A DNA stretch of 64,000 bases from Streptomyces leeuwenhoekii (GTDB taxonomy: Bacteria > Actinomycetota > Actinomycetes > Streptomycetales > Streptomycetaceae), in the NCBI RefSeq assembly GCF_001013905.1, contig NZ_LN831790.1, forward strand, positions 5,098,001 through 5,162,000, read 5' to 3'. Position 1 is the first letter of the stretch; every line of letters begins with the position of its first letter. The notes under the pieces were generated by a model. That model was given only the letters and a program-made list of their open reading frames with translations, was not told the DNA's origin and did no database searches. Positions 45,825-54,363 of the stretch are shown in pieces. The translations under genes were made by a program, and so were the position numbers.

Positions 45825-47366
45825 ATGACAACAGCAGCGTCGCCGCAACCGGCCTCGGTACCCGCGTCCACGGGAACCGCCACCACGTCCGTGCCCGCCC
45901 GCCTCGACCGGCTGCCCTGGTCGCGATGGCACTGGATGATCGTCATCGGGCTCGGCACCGTGTGGATCCTGGACGGTCTGGAAGTCACCATCGTCGGCAA
46001 TGTCGCCGGCCGCCTCGCCGAGGAAGGCAGCGGCCTGGACATCACCTCCGCCCAGGTCACCGGCCTGGCCGCCGCCCTGTACGTGGCGGGCGCCTGCTCC
46101 GGCGCCCTCTTCTTCGGCTGGCTGACCGACCGCTACGGCCGCAAGAAGCTGTTCATGGCGACCCTGGTCGTCTATCTGGCCGCGACCGCGCTGACCGCGC
46201 TGTCGTTCGAGTCGTGGTGGTTCTTCCTCTTCCGGTTCCTGACGGGCTTCGGCATCGGCGGCGAGTACGCGGCCATCAACTCCGCGATCGACGAGCTGAT
46301 CCCCTCCCTCTACCGGGGCCGGGTCGACCTGATCATCAACGGCAGCTACTGGCTGGGCGCGGTCGGCGGCGCCCTGCTGTCCATCGTCATGCTGGACACC
46401 GCGATCTTCCCCAAGGACCTCGGCTGGCGGCTCAGCTTCGCCCTCGGCGTCGTCCTCGGGCTGGTGATCCTGCTGGTACGGCGGCACGTCCCGGAGAGTC
46501 CACGCTGGCAGTTCATCCACGGCCGCGGCGAGGAGGCCGAGCGGCTCGTGACTCAGGTCGAGCGGGAGGTCGAACGGGAGAAGGGCGAGAAGCTGCCGCC
46601 GCCCGCCGGTGAGATCACCATCCACCAGCGCAAGAGCATCGGCTTCGGCCTGATCGCCAAGACCGTCTTCCGCAGCTACCCGCGCCGCGCGGTGCTCGGC
46701 CTGTCCCTCTTCATCGGCCAGGCGTTCCTCTACAACGCCATCACCTTCGGCTTCGGCGCCATCCTGACCAAGTTCTACGACGTTCCGCCGGGCCGCACCG
46801 GCTACTACTTCGCCGTGATCGCCGCGGGCAACTTCGTCGGCCCGCTGCTGCTCGGCAAGCTGTTCGACACGGTCGGCCGGCGCATCATGATCTCGTCCAC
46901 GTACCTGCTGTCCGGCCTGCTGCTGTTCGGCACGGCCTGGCTCTTCGACCGCGGCTCGCTGTCGGCGGCCACCCTGACGGCCTGCTGGTGCGTGGTGCTG
47001 TTCTTCGCCTCCGCGGGTGCCTCCAGCGCCTACCTCACGGTCTCCGAGGTGTTCCCCATGGAGACCCGCGCCATGGCCATCGCCTTCTTCTACGCCCTCG
47101 GCACCGCGGCCGGCGGTATCAGCGGCCCGCTGATCTTCGCCGAACTCACCGAGTCCGGCGTCGTCCGCGACACGGTCCTCGCCTTCCAGATCGGCGCCGG
47201 CCTGATGTGCGCGGCGGGTGTGGTCGCCGCGTTCCTCGCGGTCAAGGCCGAACGCCGCTCTCTGGAGGACATCGCCCGGCCGCTGTCGGAGGCGGCGTCG
47301 ACCGCGGCGGGCAAGGTCCCGACGGCGGGCGGCAAGGAGACGCCGGGGGCGGGGGCGTCGGTGTAG
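45825..47366 (+). CDS. MFS transporter, sugar/aromatic-acid porter type
   Basis: A 513-residue, 12-helix transporter. Motifs: ILDGLEVTIVGNVAGRLAEE in TM1, GWLTDRYGRKKLFM in loop 2-3, FLTGFGIGGEYAAINSAIDE in TM4, RRHVPESPRW before the central loop and GPLLLGKLFDTVGRRIM in the second half. This pattern is of metabolite:H+ symporters such as PcaK-type or YceI-type carriers. ATG 45825 with GAGAGGGAG upstream. The substrate is unknown. Confidence 0.88.
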   Translation: MTTAASPQPASVPASTGTATTSVPARLDRLPWSRWHWMIVIGLGTVWILDGLEVTIVGNVAGRLAEEGSGLDITSAQVTGLAAALYVAGACSGALFFGWLTDRYGRKKLFMATLVVYLAATALTALSFESWWFFLFRFLTGFGIGGEYAAINSAIDELIPSLYRGRVDLIINGSYWLGAVGGALLSIVMLDTAIFPKDLGWRLSFALGVVLGLVILLVRRHVPESPRWQFIHGRGEEAERLVTQVEREVEREKGEKLPPPAGEITIHQRKSIGFGLIAKTVFRSYPRRAVLGLSLFIGQAFLYNAITFGFGAILTKFYDVPPGRTGYYFAVIAAGNFVGPLLLGKLFDTVGRRIMISSTYLLSGLLLFGTAWLFDRGSLSAATLTACWCVVLFFASAGASSAYLTVSEVFPMETRAMAIAFFYALGTAAGGISGPLIFAELTESGVVRDTVLAFQIGAGLMCAAGVVAAFLAVKAERRSLEDIARPLSEAASTAAGKVPTAGGKETPGAGASV

Positions 47367-47523
47367 GGCGGCCGGGGCGGAGCCGGGCCCGGCCGTGTAG
47401 GGGGGGCTGGGGCGTTCGGCCGGTTACGGCGTTGGCGTGGGGCGGCCCCGGGGCGGTACCGGAGCGGGCGCGAGGCGGGGGTCTTCGGTCCCGCCACCCC
47501 CTCCCCGCCCCGGATACCGCGTC

Positions 47524-47844
47524 TCAGCCGCGCCGGTCGGCCACCGCCCAGGAGGCCAGGGCGACGGCCCCCGCCACCCCGAACACCGCCGGCCAGGCGC
47601 CGACCTTCTTGGCCAGCGGATGCGAGCCGGCGAAGGCGGCGACGTACGCCGCGGTGAGCGCCCCCGCGGCCGTCCCGCCCGCCCGCTGCTGCCACTGCCG
47701 GGCGGCGGCGGCCCCGGCGACCGCCAGCACCGCCCCGCCGAGCTGCCGCTTCTTCGTCCAGCGGGCGACGCCGTACCCGCCGACCAGCCCGCTCGCGGCC
47801 ACGACCGCGCCGGGGACCTTCACCATGCCGGTCTCCTCCGTCAT
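47524..47844 (-). CDS. Small hypothetical protein with hydrophobic C-terminal half
   Basis: A 106-residue protein. Hydrophobic stretches at VVAASGLVGGYGVARW, GGAVLAVAGAAAARQW and KVGAWPAVFGVAGAVALASW suggest three or four short membrane helices. ATG 47844; MVKV at 47826 is an alternative start. Family unknown. It lies convergent with the MFS gene. Confidence 0.55.
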   Translation of the reverse strand: MTEETGMVKVPGAVVAASGLVGGYGVARWTKKRQLGGAVLAVAGAAAARQWQQRAGGTAAGALTAAYVAAFAGSHPLAKKVGAWPAVFGVAGAVALASWAVADRRG

Positions 47845-48105
47845 CACATGCGGCTCACTTCCGGCACCGAGGCTATATGCCACCCGGCCGGCTCCGGACG
47901 TGCGGGCCGGGCACCCGCGCGACCCGCGCGGTCGGGCGCGGCTCCGGGCGCCTGTCCACGTCCGCGGTCCGCGGCCGGGCTCCGCTGGAGGCCGCCGCGC
48001 GGGTGCGCACGGCCCACGGCAGCAGCCACCGCCACCACCTCCGGCCTGGGCGGGTGCCACCCGGCCGCACACGAACCGGCCGGACGGAGGCCGGCCGTCG
48101 TGGGG
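47845..48105. other. Gene-poor spacer
   Basis: No convincing gene in 261 bases between two minus-strand genes. Only arginine-rich translations appear. A short TATAT at 47873-47877 could be part of a minus-strand promoter for the small gene at 47524-47844. Confidence 0.4.
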
Positions 48106-49065
48106 TCAAGGCGTCCGGGGCGGGACCGGTGAGAGCCGGTAGGCGTCTTCGTGGGTGATCACGTAGCCGGCGGTGGGCGGCGCGAAGTGGGTGCCCAGGA
48201 CAAGGGTGCCGGTGCCGGCGAGTGAGCCGAGCAGCGAACGGCGGGAGGCTTCGGCCTGTACGGGATCGATGTCGACACAGGCGCCGATGCCGGGGCGGCC
48301 GAGCTGGACGGGGTGGTGGACGCAGTCGCCGGTGATCAGAGCCGTCCGGCCGCGGCTGGTCAGCTCGACGGCGAGGTGGCCCGGGGTGTGGCCGGGGGTG
48401 GGAACCAGGCGCAGCCCCGGAACGACCTGATACCCCTCGGCGGGTACGTCGACAAGGTCGAGCAGTCCCGCCTCCTCGACGGGTGTCACGGAGTCGCGGA
48501 ACATCTGCTCGCGCGCGTCCTCCCTGTCGTATGCGGCCCAGAACGCGCGCTCGGTGCGGGAGGTCAGGTAGCGGGCGTACGGGAAGGTCGGGACCCACTC
48601 CCCGTTCACCCGCCGCGTGTTCCAGCCGACGTGGTCGGCGTGCAGATGCGTGAGGACCACCAGATCGACGGAGTCCGGGGGGAAGCCGGCGGCTGTCAGG
48701 TGCTCGAGGTAGTCGGTGCTCAGGCCGTGCCATGCGGGGTTGGCGCGCTGCTTGCCGTTGCCGATGCCGGTGTCCACCAGGACGCGCAACCCGCCGAGGG
48801 TGAACGCGAAGCTGTGGCTGTCGAGGCGCAGGACGCCCTCGTCATCGGCGAAGCAGGGGCGCAGCCAGTCCTGCTCGGCGACGACGTCCGGCGTGGCACC
48901 GGGCAGCAGCCATGGTCCGGTGGCGGGCGGCAGCAGGACCTCGTCGATGCGGTGGACGGTGATGTCGCCCACGGTCCAGGAAGGAAGGGCGCCGGTCGGG
49001 CCGGTCGCGGGGGAAGCGTTCACGGGTGGTCGTTTCCTTGGGTCTTCGTCGAGAGAAGTCGTCAT
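48106..49065 (-). CDS. MBL-fold hydrolase (lactonase-like)
   Basis: A 319-residue metallo-beta-lactamase-fold enzyme. Metal motif TPGHTPGHLAVEL and THLHADHVGW (HxHxDH), with ITGDCVHHPVQLGRP later. It has the extended N-terminal strand region of quorum-quenching lactonases and related hydrolases. It lies divergent from the AtzG-like/amidase operon across 254 bases with inverted repeats, so both probably respond to one regulator. ATG 49065. Substrate unknown. Confidence 0.88.
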   Translation of the reverse strand: MTTSLDEDPRKRPPVNASPATGPTGALPSWTVGDITVHRIDEVLLPPATGPWLLPGATPDVVAEQDWLRPCFADDEGVLRLDSHSFAFTLGGLRVLVDTGIGNGKQRANPAWHGLSTDYLEHLTAAGFPPDSVDLVVLTHLHADHVGWNTRRVNGEWVPTFPYARYLTSRTERAFWAAYDREDAREQMFRDSVTPVEEAGLLDLVDVPAEGYQVVPGLRLVPTPGHTPGHLAVELTSRGRTALITGDCVHHPVQLGRPGIGACVDIDPVQAEASRRSLLGSLAGTGTLVLGTHFAPPTAGYVITHEDAYRLSPVPPRTP

Positions 49066-49194
49066 GGACGCGGCGGTATGTGCGGTCCGTCGGCGCCACG
49101 ACGCGTCGAGCGCCGTCAGGGCCGCGACGGTGGGGCGGGACGGCGGTCATGGCGCAGGCGTGGAACCGCGTCATGGACCCCTCGGAGGCTAAAC

Positions 49195-49257
49195 GCAACG
49201 GCGTTGCTTTAAGGGAGCTTAGGCCCTACAGTCAGCTAACGCTAATCCTTTGCGTTA
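49195..49257. promoter_or_regulatory. Inverted repeats in the MBL/amidase divergent promoter
   Basis: GCAACG-G-CGTTGC is a 13-base palindrome at 49195-49207. TAACGC (49237-49242) and GCGTTA (49252-49257) form a second dyad with a 9-base spacer. The neighbouring bases are AT-richer than average. The first dyad is followed by CTTTAAGG, and part of this motif recurs just upstream of the TetR gene at 51020-51040. Confidence 0.5.
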
Positions 49258-49319
49258 ACGGGCTCTGTGTGCCCGCCGCCCCAGCCCGAGAAGAGACAAG
49301 CCAGAAGGGCGAGCTGCTC

Positions 49320-49529
49320 ATGTCCGTCACCGAACCCACCCCGCCGGAAGCGGCGCGCTGGGCCGCCCGCGCCGGGCTCCGGCTGCCCGCCGAGCGCCAC
49401 GCCGAGGTCGCGGCCGTCGCCCATCGCATCCTCTCCGTCGTCTCGGTCCTGCGGGACCTGGACTTCGGGGACCTCCCGCCGGCCCCCGCCCGCCCCACGG
49501 CACAGGAGGAGCGCGATGCGGCCGTATGA
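49320..49529 (+). CDS. AtzG/GatC-like small subunit (DUF4089-type)
   Basis: A 69-residue helical protein: AARAGLRLPAERHAEVAAVA and HRILSVVSVLRDLDFGDLPP resemble GatC/AtzG proteins that clamp onto an amidase partner. ATG 49320. It overlaps the amidase start by 14 bp, so the two are translated together. By comparison with AtzG-AtzE the pair probably forms a complex. The family call rests on size, helix pattern and position. Confidence 0.6.
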   Translation: MSVTEPTPPEAARWAARAGLRLPAERHAEVAAVAHRILSVVSVLRDLDFGDLPPAPARPTAQEERDAAV

Positions 49530-50907
49530 ACTGTCCCTGAGCGCGGCCGCCGACGCGATCAGGACGCGGGAGCTCTCCCCCGTCGAGCTGACGGACTCGG
49601 TGCTGGAGCGCGCGGGGCAGGTGGAGCCGCGCCTGCGCGCCTACGCCGCCGTCACCGCCGAGCGCGCGCGCCGGGCCGCGCTGGAGGCCGAACGCGAGAT
49701 CGCGGCCGGCCGCTACCGCGGTCCTCTGCACGGCATTCCGATGGGCCTGAAGGACCTCATCGACGTCGCCGGAGTGGCCACCTCGGCCGGCTCCCGGGTC
49801 CGCGCCGGCCACCGCGCGGAGTCGGACAGCACCGTCGCCGCGCGCCTGTCGGCGGCCGGAGCCGTCCTGATCGGCAAGACCCACACCCACGAGTTCGGCT
49901 ACGGGCTGACCACCCCGCAGACCGGCAACGCCTGGCACGCGGGCCGGATCGCCGGGGGTTCCAGCGGCGGATCCGCCGTCGCCGTCGCCGCGGGTACCGC
50001 CACCTTCGCCCTGGGCACCGACACGGGCGGATCCATCAGGGTGCCCGCGGCCCTCAACGGCGTCGTCGGCCTGAAGCCGACCTACGGCCTCGTCCCCCGC
50101 CACGGTGTCACGCCCCTGTCCTGGTCACTGGACCACGTCGGCCCGATCACCCGCACCGTCGAGGACGCGGCCACGGTGCTGACCTCCCTGGCCGGGCACG
50201 ATCCCCGTGACCCCGCCTCCCTCGACCTGCCCGCCGTCGACTACCGCCCGGCCGACGGCACGGACCTCACGGGGCTGCGGGTCGGCGTGCCGCGCACGTA
50301 CTACTTCGAGCAGGTGGACCCGGAGGTCGAGGCCGCCGTCCGGCGCGCCGTCGACCGGCTCCAAGAGCTCGGCGCGGACCTCGTCGGCGTCGAGATCCCC
50401 ATGACGCGCTACGTCCAGGCCACCCAGTGGGGCCTGATGGTGCCCGAGGCCACCGCCTACCACCAGGACACCCTGCGCACGGTCCCCGGCCTCTACCAGG
50501 CCGATGTCCGTGTCCTCCTGGAGGCCGGCGAACTGATGCCCGCCGGGGACTACCTGCGCGCCCGCCGCGCCCGCGTCCTCATGCGACAGGAATGGGCGCG
50601 CACGCTGCAGCAGGCCGACGTGATCGCCGCCCCCACCGTTCCGATGACCGCCGTGAAGGCCGGGCAGGAGACGATCACCTGGGCCGACGGCACGGAAGAG
50701 GGGGTCACCGACGCCTACGTGCGGCTCTCCGCCCCCGCCAACATCACCGGGGTGCCGTCCCTGTCCGTCCCGGTCGGCCAGGACGCGGCGGGGCTGCCGA
50801 TCGGCATGCAACTCCTCGGCCGGCCTCTCGGCGAGAAGGTGCTCCTGCGGGTCGGCCACGCCTACCAGCGGACGCAGCCCCCTCCCGCGCTCGCACCGGC
50901 GGCCTGA
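49516..50907 (+). CDS. Amidase-signature hydrolase (AtzE/GatA-like)
   Basis: A 463-residue amidase. The catalytic triad is Lys in HGIPMGLKDLIDVAG, the cis-Ser in AGGSSGGSAVAVAAG, and the nucleophile Ser in DTGGSIRVPAALNGVVGLKP. Length and GLVPRHGVTPLSWSLDHVGP are as in GatA/AtzE-type enzymes. ATG 49516 has AGGAGG 5 bases upstream. Its small partner overlaps the start. No GatB is present, so it is not a tRNA amidotransferase; a substrate amide or carboxy-urea is more likely. Confidence 0.93.
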   Translation: MRPYELSLSAAADAIRTRELSPVELTDSVLERAGQVEPRLRAYAAVTAERARRAALEAEREIAAGRYRGPLHGIPMGLKDLIDVAGVATSAGSRVRAGHRAESDSTVAARLSAAGAVLIGKTHTHEFGYGLTTPQTGNAWHAGRIAGGSSGGSAVAVAAGTATFALGTDTGGSIRVPAALNGVVGLKPTYGLVPRHGVTPLSWSLDHVGPITRTVEDAATVLTSLAGHDPRDPASLDLPAVDYRPADGTDLTGLRVGVPRTYYFEQVDPEVEAAVRRAVDRLQELGADLVGVEIPMTRYVQATQWGLMVPEATAYHQDTLRTVPGLYQADVRVLLEAGELMPAGDYLRARRARVLMRQEWARTLQQADVIAAPTVPMTAVKAGQETITWADGTEEGVTDAYVRLSAPANITGVPSLSVPVGQDAAGLPIGMQLLGRPLGEKVLLRVGHAYQRTQPPPALAPAA

Positions 50908-50937
50908 CCTCGGTCTCTCGGCCCGGCCGAGTCGCTT

Positions 50938-51011
50938 CGACCGCGCCGGATCCATGACCCGACCGCGCCGGAGCCATGACCCGGCCGTGCCGAGTCATGG
51001 ATCCGGCGCGG
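50938..51011. repeat. 22-bp tandem repeats and an 18-bp inverted repeat
   Basis: Two adjacent 22-base units (50938-50959 and 50960-50981) are nearly identical (CGACCGCGCCGGA, then CCATGACC), and a third diverged copy follows. An exact 18-base inverted repeat joins CCGCGCCGGATCCATGAC (50941-50958) with GTCATGGATCCGGCGCGG (50994-51011). It lies between the amidase stop and the TetR start; it may terminate the amidase operon or be a repeat remnant. Confidence 0.65.
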
Positions 51012-51019
51012 CCCGTAGA

Positions 51020-51041
51020 AGCAAATGTTTGGCTTTAGGAT
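51020..51041 (+). promoter_or_regulatory. Probable leaderless promoter and operator of the TetR gene
   Basis: A near-palindrome (AAGCAAATGTTTGGCTT, about 51019-51035) overlaps a -10-like TAGGAT at 51036-51041. Only six bases separate that from the ATG at 51048 and no ribosome-binding site is visible, so the transcript is probably leaderless. The operator-like part resembles the one at 49194-49214. Confidence 0.45.
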
Positions 51042-51047
51042 GCCTCC

Positions 51048-51611
51048 ATGAGCAGGCAGATGGTGCGCCCGGGCGGGCGCAGCGCCCGGGTCCAGGCTTC
51101 GGTGCACGCCGCCGTCCGCGAACTCGCGTCGGAGGTGGGCCGGGACGCCCTGACCGTCCCGCTGGTCGCCCGCCGCGCCGGCGTGACACCGTCGACGATC
51201 TACCGGCGCTGGGGGGACTTGCAGGAACTGCTCTCGGACGTGGCGGTCGAGCGCCTGCGGCCCGACACCGCGCCCGAGGACCATGGCGACCTGGCGTCCG
51301 ACCTGACGGCCTGGGCCGAGCAGTTCCTCGACGAGATGGCCTCACCCGCCGGCCGCGCCTACGTCCGCGACGCCCTGCTCGGTGATCCCGACGGCGGCAA
51401 CGCCGGCCGGTGCTCCGCCTACGCGGCCGAACAGGTCGGCATCCTCCTCGCCCGCGCGACCGAGCGCGGAGAGAGCACCCCCGACGTCGAGACCGTCGTC
51501 GACCGCGTCGTCGCCCCGCTGATGTACCGCATCCTCTTCCGCCCGGACGGACTCGACGCCTCGTACGCGGGCCGGCTCGTGGCGGGAATCCTCGGCCACG
51601 GCGACCGATGA
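51048..51611 (+). CDS. TetR-family transcriptional regulator
   Basis: A 187-residue repressor. The HTH is LTVPLVARRAGVTPSTIYRR with WGDLQELLSDV (about residues 38-70); the C-terminal all-helical ligand domain has TERGESTPDVETVVDRVVAP (TetR_C class). It lies downstream of the amidase operon and probably represses it and the divergent MBL gene. ATG 51048. Ligand unknown. Confidence 0.9.
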   Translation: MSRQMVRPGGRSARVQASVHAAVRELASEVGRDALTVPLVARRAGVTPSTIYRRWGDLQELLSDVAVERLRPDTAPEDHGDLASDLTAWAEQFLDEMASPAGRAYVRDALLGDPDGGNAGRCSAYAAEQVGILLARATERGESTPDVETVVDRVVAPLMYRILFRPDGLDASYAGRLVAGILGHGDR

Positions 51612-51686
51612 CCATGTGATCGCCGTCCCGGCGGCTGCCGGGATCGCGGAGCCCAGCAGCCGCCACCGCCGGGGGAACGGGATGCT

Positions 51687-51965
51687 CAGCGGGCCGGCAG
51701 GTCCCGGATCGCCGCGGCGATCTCGCCGGGCGCTTCCTCGGCCACGAAGTGCCCGGGCGGGTCAGCCGGTGGTCGAGGTCCGGCGCCCGCGCCGCCTTCC
51801 ACACCCCGGCGGCGTCATGACCCGGCCGTGCGCCCCGTCCTGCTGGACGACCGTCACGGGCAGGCGAGCTGCGACCCGGCGTCCAGGTCCGCCCGATCGT
51901 GTGTGACGCCGATGCCCGCCGATGCCCGGAAGTCGGCGACGATCGCCACGCGGGCCGGCGGGCCG
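51687..51965 (-). pseudogene. Decayed alpha/beta-hydrolase (haloacetate-dehalogenase-like)
   Basis: Read on the minus strand in more than one frame, this stretch gives VADFRASAGIGVTHDRADLD, then LPVTVVQQDGAHGRVM, then PPGHFVAEEAPGEIAAAIRD and a TGA. These match, in order, the C-terminal third of fluoroacetate-dehalogenase/epoxide-hydrolase-like enzymes, including the catalytic His region GHF-AEE-P. The N-terminal two-thirds are gone and frames shift between blocks, so it is a relic. The rest of the 51612-52175 gap holds only the hsp20 promoter. Confidence 0.6.
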
Positions 51966-52091
51966 GCGCGCTGCCGCCCTCCGCCGCGCCCGCGCGATGC
52001 TCGTCGGCCGACTCGGGCCCGACCCCGGCGCCGAGCTCCAGAGCCTGGCGGTGATCCCGGGAACGCAGTCGACGCATACCTGAGTCGCCTC

Positions 52092-52121
52092 TTGTCAACT
52101 TTCCTCCCCTCGAGCTATATA
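52092..52121 (+). promoter_or_regulatory. Housekeeping-sigma promoter of the hsp20 gene
   Basis: TTGTCA (52092-52097), 18 bases, then TATATA (52116-52121): a near-consensus vegetative promoter in a local AT-rich island, 54 bases before the ATG. No HAIR or CIRCE element and no RheA-type dyad are evident. Confidence 0.6.
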
Positions 52122-52175
52122 GAAAGAAGCAGTAGGGCATCGCACGTAGGGCCTGAAGGAAGGGAGTGACCTGTG

Positions 52176-52595
52176 ATGCTCATGCGCACGGACCCGTTCC
52201 GCGAACTGGACCGGCTCACCCAGCAGGTCTTCGGGTCCGCCCGTCCGGGCGCCATGCCGATGGACGCCTACCGGTCCGGGGACGACTTCCTCGTCCACTT
52301 CGACCTGCCCGGCATCGACCCCGAGACCATCGAACTGGACGTCGAGCGCAACGTCCTGAACGTCCGCGCCGAGCGCCGTTCCCCCGCCCCCGAGGGCGCC
52401 GAGGTGCTGGTCGCCGAGCGGCCCACCGGCACCTTCACGCGCCAGCTCTTCCTCGGGGAGACCCTCGACACGGACCGGATCGACGCCTCGTACGAGGCCG
52501 GCGTCCTGACCTTGCGGATCCCGGTGGCTGAGCAGGCCAAGCCGCGCCGTATCCAGATCACCGGCGGCGCGGGCCGCAGGCAGCTCGCCGGCTGA
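52176..52595 (+). CDS. Hsp20 small heat-shock protein (Hsp18-like)
   Basis: A 139-residue alpha-crystallin-domain chaperone that holds unfolding proteins. It starts [20 protein letters not shown] and has [56 protein letters not shown] (the GVL motif) and the C-terminal basic tail. GTG 52173 is an in-frame alternative; ATG 52176 gives the family's usual start. A strong promoter is at 52092-52121. Confidence 0.92.
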   Translation: MLMRTDPFRELDRLTQQVFGSARPGAMPMDAYRSGDDFLVHFDLPGIDPETIELDVERNVLNVRAERRSPAPEGAEVLVAERPTGTFTRQLFLGETLDTDRIDASYEAGVLTLRIPVAEQAKPRRIQITGGAGRRQLAG

Positions 52596-52611
52596 CCGCA
52601 CCCCACGAGAA

Positions 52612-52647
52612 GCGTCCCGCAGACGCCGCACGCCGCCTGCGGGACGC
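52612..52647 (+). terminator. Terminator of hsp20
   Basis: GCGTCCCGCAG (52612-52622) pairs exactly with CTGCGGGACGC (52637-52647), 14-base loop. The 52660-52820 stretch beyond has low-complexity GATCCG/CCGGGACC-like repeats and no gene. Confidence 0.6.
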
Positions 52648-52834
52648 GGCCACCTGTCCGCCCCAGCGGCGGAGCGACGAACCCACCGGAGCCGGACGGG
52701 AATCCGACCCGAGACCGGGACCGGGGTCGGAACCGCGGCACCGAATCCGTGACCGATCCGGTACCTGATCCGAGGCCCGTTCCGGCTCCCACCGGGAACC
52801 CGACCTGGGACCGACCTGGAGGAGGAGCCCGTAG

Positions 52835-53329
52835 ATGAGCACGACGATGGAGCCGAGTGTGACGGTCGCGCCGGCCATGCCCGTACCCGCGCCGGCCGTG
52901 CCGGCACCCGCGCCGTCGCCGACGGCCCGGCCCCGCTGGACCGATCTGCTCGAGGAGGTCCGGGACGCCGGGCAGTACGCGACCGCGGCGGAGGCGGAAA
53001 GCGTCACCCGGATCGTCCTCTCGGCCCTCGGCGGGCATGTGATCGGCGACGAGCGCGTCGACCTGGCGGCAGCCCTGCCCGAGGAGGCGGCCAGGGTCGT
53101 CGCCTCCCAGATCCCGGCGACCCGCCCGCTGACCGCCGCCGAGTTCGTCGACTCGGTCGCGGCCCGCATCGAAGGCTCCACTCCCGCGACGGCACGCTGG
53201 GACGTCAGCTCGGTCCTCAGCGTCCTGCCGCCCCTGGTCGGCGACGAGCTGATCACCCGTATCCTCGCCCAGCTCCCGCCCGGGTACGCCCTGCTCTTCG
53301 GCCGGGCGGACCTGAGCCCGGCACCGTGA
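52835..53329 (+). CDS. DUF2267 domain protein
   Basis: A 164-residue protein. After a Pro/Ala-rich start it carries a DUF2267 domain: WTDLLEEVRDAGQYATAAEA, VTRIVLSALGGHVIGDERVD, AAALPEEAARVVASQIPA and LTAAEFVDSVAARI. GGAGGAGG lies just upstream of ATG 52835. The family is common near stress genes in actinobacteria; function unknown. It sits between hsp20 and an alpha/beta hydrolase, a frequent stress-cluster grouping. Confidence 0.85.
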   Translation: MSTTMEPSVTVAPAMPVPAPAVPAPAPSPTARPRWTDLLEEVRDAGQYATAAEAESVTRIVLSALGGHVIGDERVDLAAALPEEAARVVASQIPATRPLTAAEFVDSVAARIEGSTPATARWDVSSVLSVLPPLVGDELITRILAQLPPGYALLFGRADLSPAP

Positions 53330-53480
53330 CGCTCCGCCGTCCGGCCACCGGCGGGGCCACCCCGTAAGGGCCGCGGCCGGCTCCACCAGCCCTCGTACGC
53401 GACGGGACGGCGGTGCCGGCCGCCCGCCGCCGGCCCGGGACACGGACGTACGGCAGCCGCCGACGGAAAGGCCGGATCCG

Positions 53481-54305
53481 TTGCCCACCCACCTGACCAC
53501 CCCGGACGGCACCCGCATCGCCTACCGGGACCACCACCCCCCGAGGTCCGCCGTCCCGGCCCCGCCGCCGGTCCTGCTCCTGCACGGCCTGGCGGGACAC
53601 CAGGGCGAATGGGACGACCTCACCGGACACCTCCTGGCCGACGGCCACCGCGTGGTGACGTACGACGCCCGCGCCCACGGCGACAGCACCCGCCGCCCGG
53701 CGGCGACGACCCGCGCGGCCCACGTCCAGGACGCCGTGGACCTGATCGACCACCTTTCCCTGGCCCCGGCCGTCCTGATCGGCCAGTCCCTGGGCGGCCA
53801 CACGGCCCTGCTGCTGGCCGCGGCCCACCCCGGCCTGGTGGCGTCCCTCGTCCTCGTCGAGGCCGGACCGGGCGGCCCCGACCCGGAACTCCCCGCCCGG
53901 ATCGAGAACTGGCTGGACCGCTGGCCGACCCCGTTCCCGTCCCTGGAGGCCGCGCGCGAGTTCCTGGGCCACGAGGCATGGGCGCGGGGCCTGGAGCGAC
54001 GAGCGGACGGCTGGCACCCCCGCTTCGACCGCGACAAGATCGTCGCCTGCGTGGCGGAACCGGCGACGACCTCGTACTGGCCGCAGTGGTCCCGCATCCC
54101 CCACCCCACCCTCCTCGTCCGCGGCGAGAGAGGCACCGTCGACGACGACCAGGCCACCGAAATGCTCCTCCGCCGCCCCCGCACCCACCACACCCTGATC
54201 CCCGACGCGGGCCACGACGTACACCTGGACCAGCCGGCGCGGCTTCACGAGGCGGTGGCGGGGTTTCTGCGTGCGCAGAATGCCCTTGGGCCCGGCCGGA
54301 GTTGA
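53481..54305 (+). CDS. Alpha/beta-fold hydrolase
   Basis: A 274-residue hydrolase. The oxyanion-hole HGLAGHQGEW is followed by the nucleophile elbow GQSLGGHTALLLAAAHPG, Asp in VRGERGTVDDDQ and the catalytic His in AGHDVHLDQP. Start is TTG 53481 with GGAAAGG 9 bases upstream; no better ATG or GTG is in frame. Substrate unknown. It marks the last clearly ordinary gene before the debris zone and helicase operon. Confidence 0.85.
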   Translation: MPTHLTTPDGTRIAYRDHHPPRSAVPAPPPVLLLHGLAGHQGEWDDLTGHLLADGHRVVTYDARAHGDSTRRPAATTRAAHVQDAVDLIDHLSLAPAVLIGQSLGGHTALLLAAAHPGLVASLVLVEAGPGGPDPELPARIENWLDRWPTPFPSLEAAREFLGHEAWARGLERRADGWHPRFDRDKIVACVAEPATTSYWPQWSRIPHPTLLVRGERGTVDDDQATEMLLRRPRTHHTLIPDAGHDVHLDQPARLHEAVAGFLRAQNALGPGRS

Positions 54306-54363
54306 GCTTCCACGCCGACTCCCGTACCGCGGTACCACCGGCGGACCCGGAAGCGGGGAGAGG

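Noticed and set aside
47877..48158. Plus-strand small gene in the 47845-48105 spacer
   Set aside because: Its translation is arginine-rich, without domain or ribosome-binding site.
49516..50907. GatA subunit of tRNA amidotransferase
   Set aside because: There is no GatB, and the small partner resembles AtzG more than GatC. The gene is in an accessory context with a TetR regulator.
52660..52820. Regulatory repeat array between hsp20 and the DUF2267 gene
   Set aside because: Only loosely similar GATCCG/CCGGGACC-type words, with no regular period.
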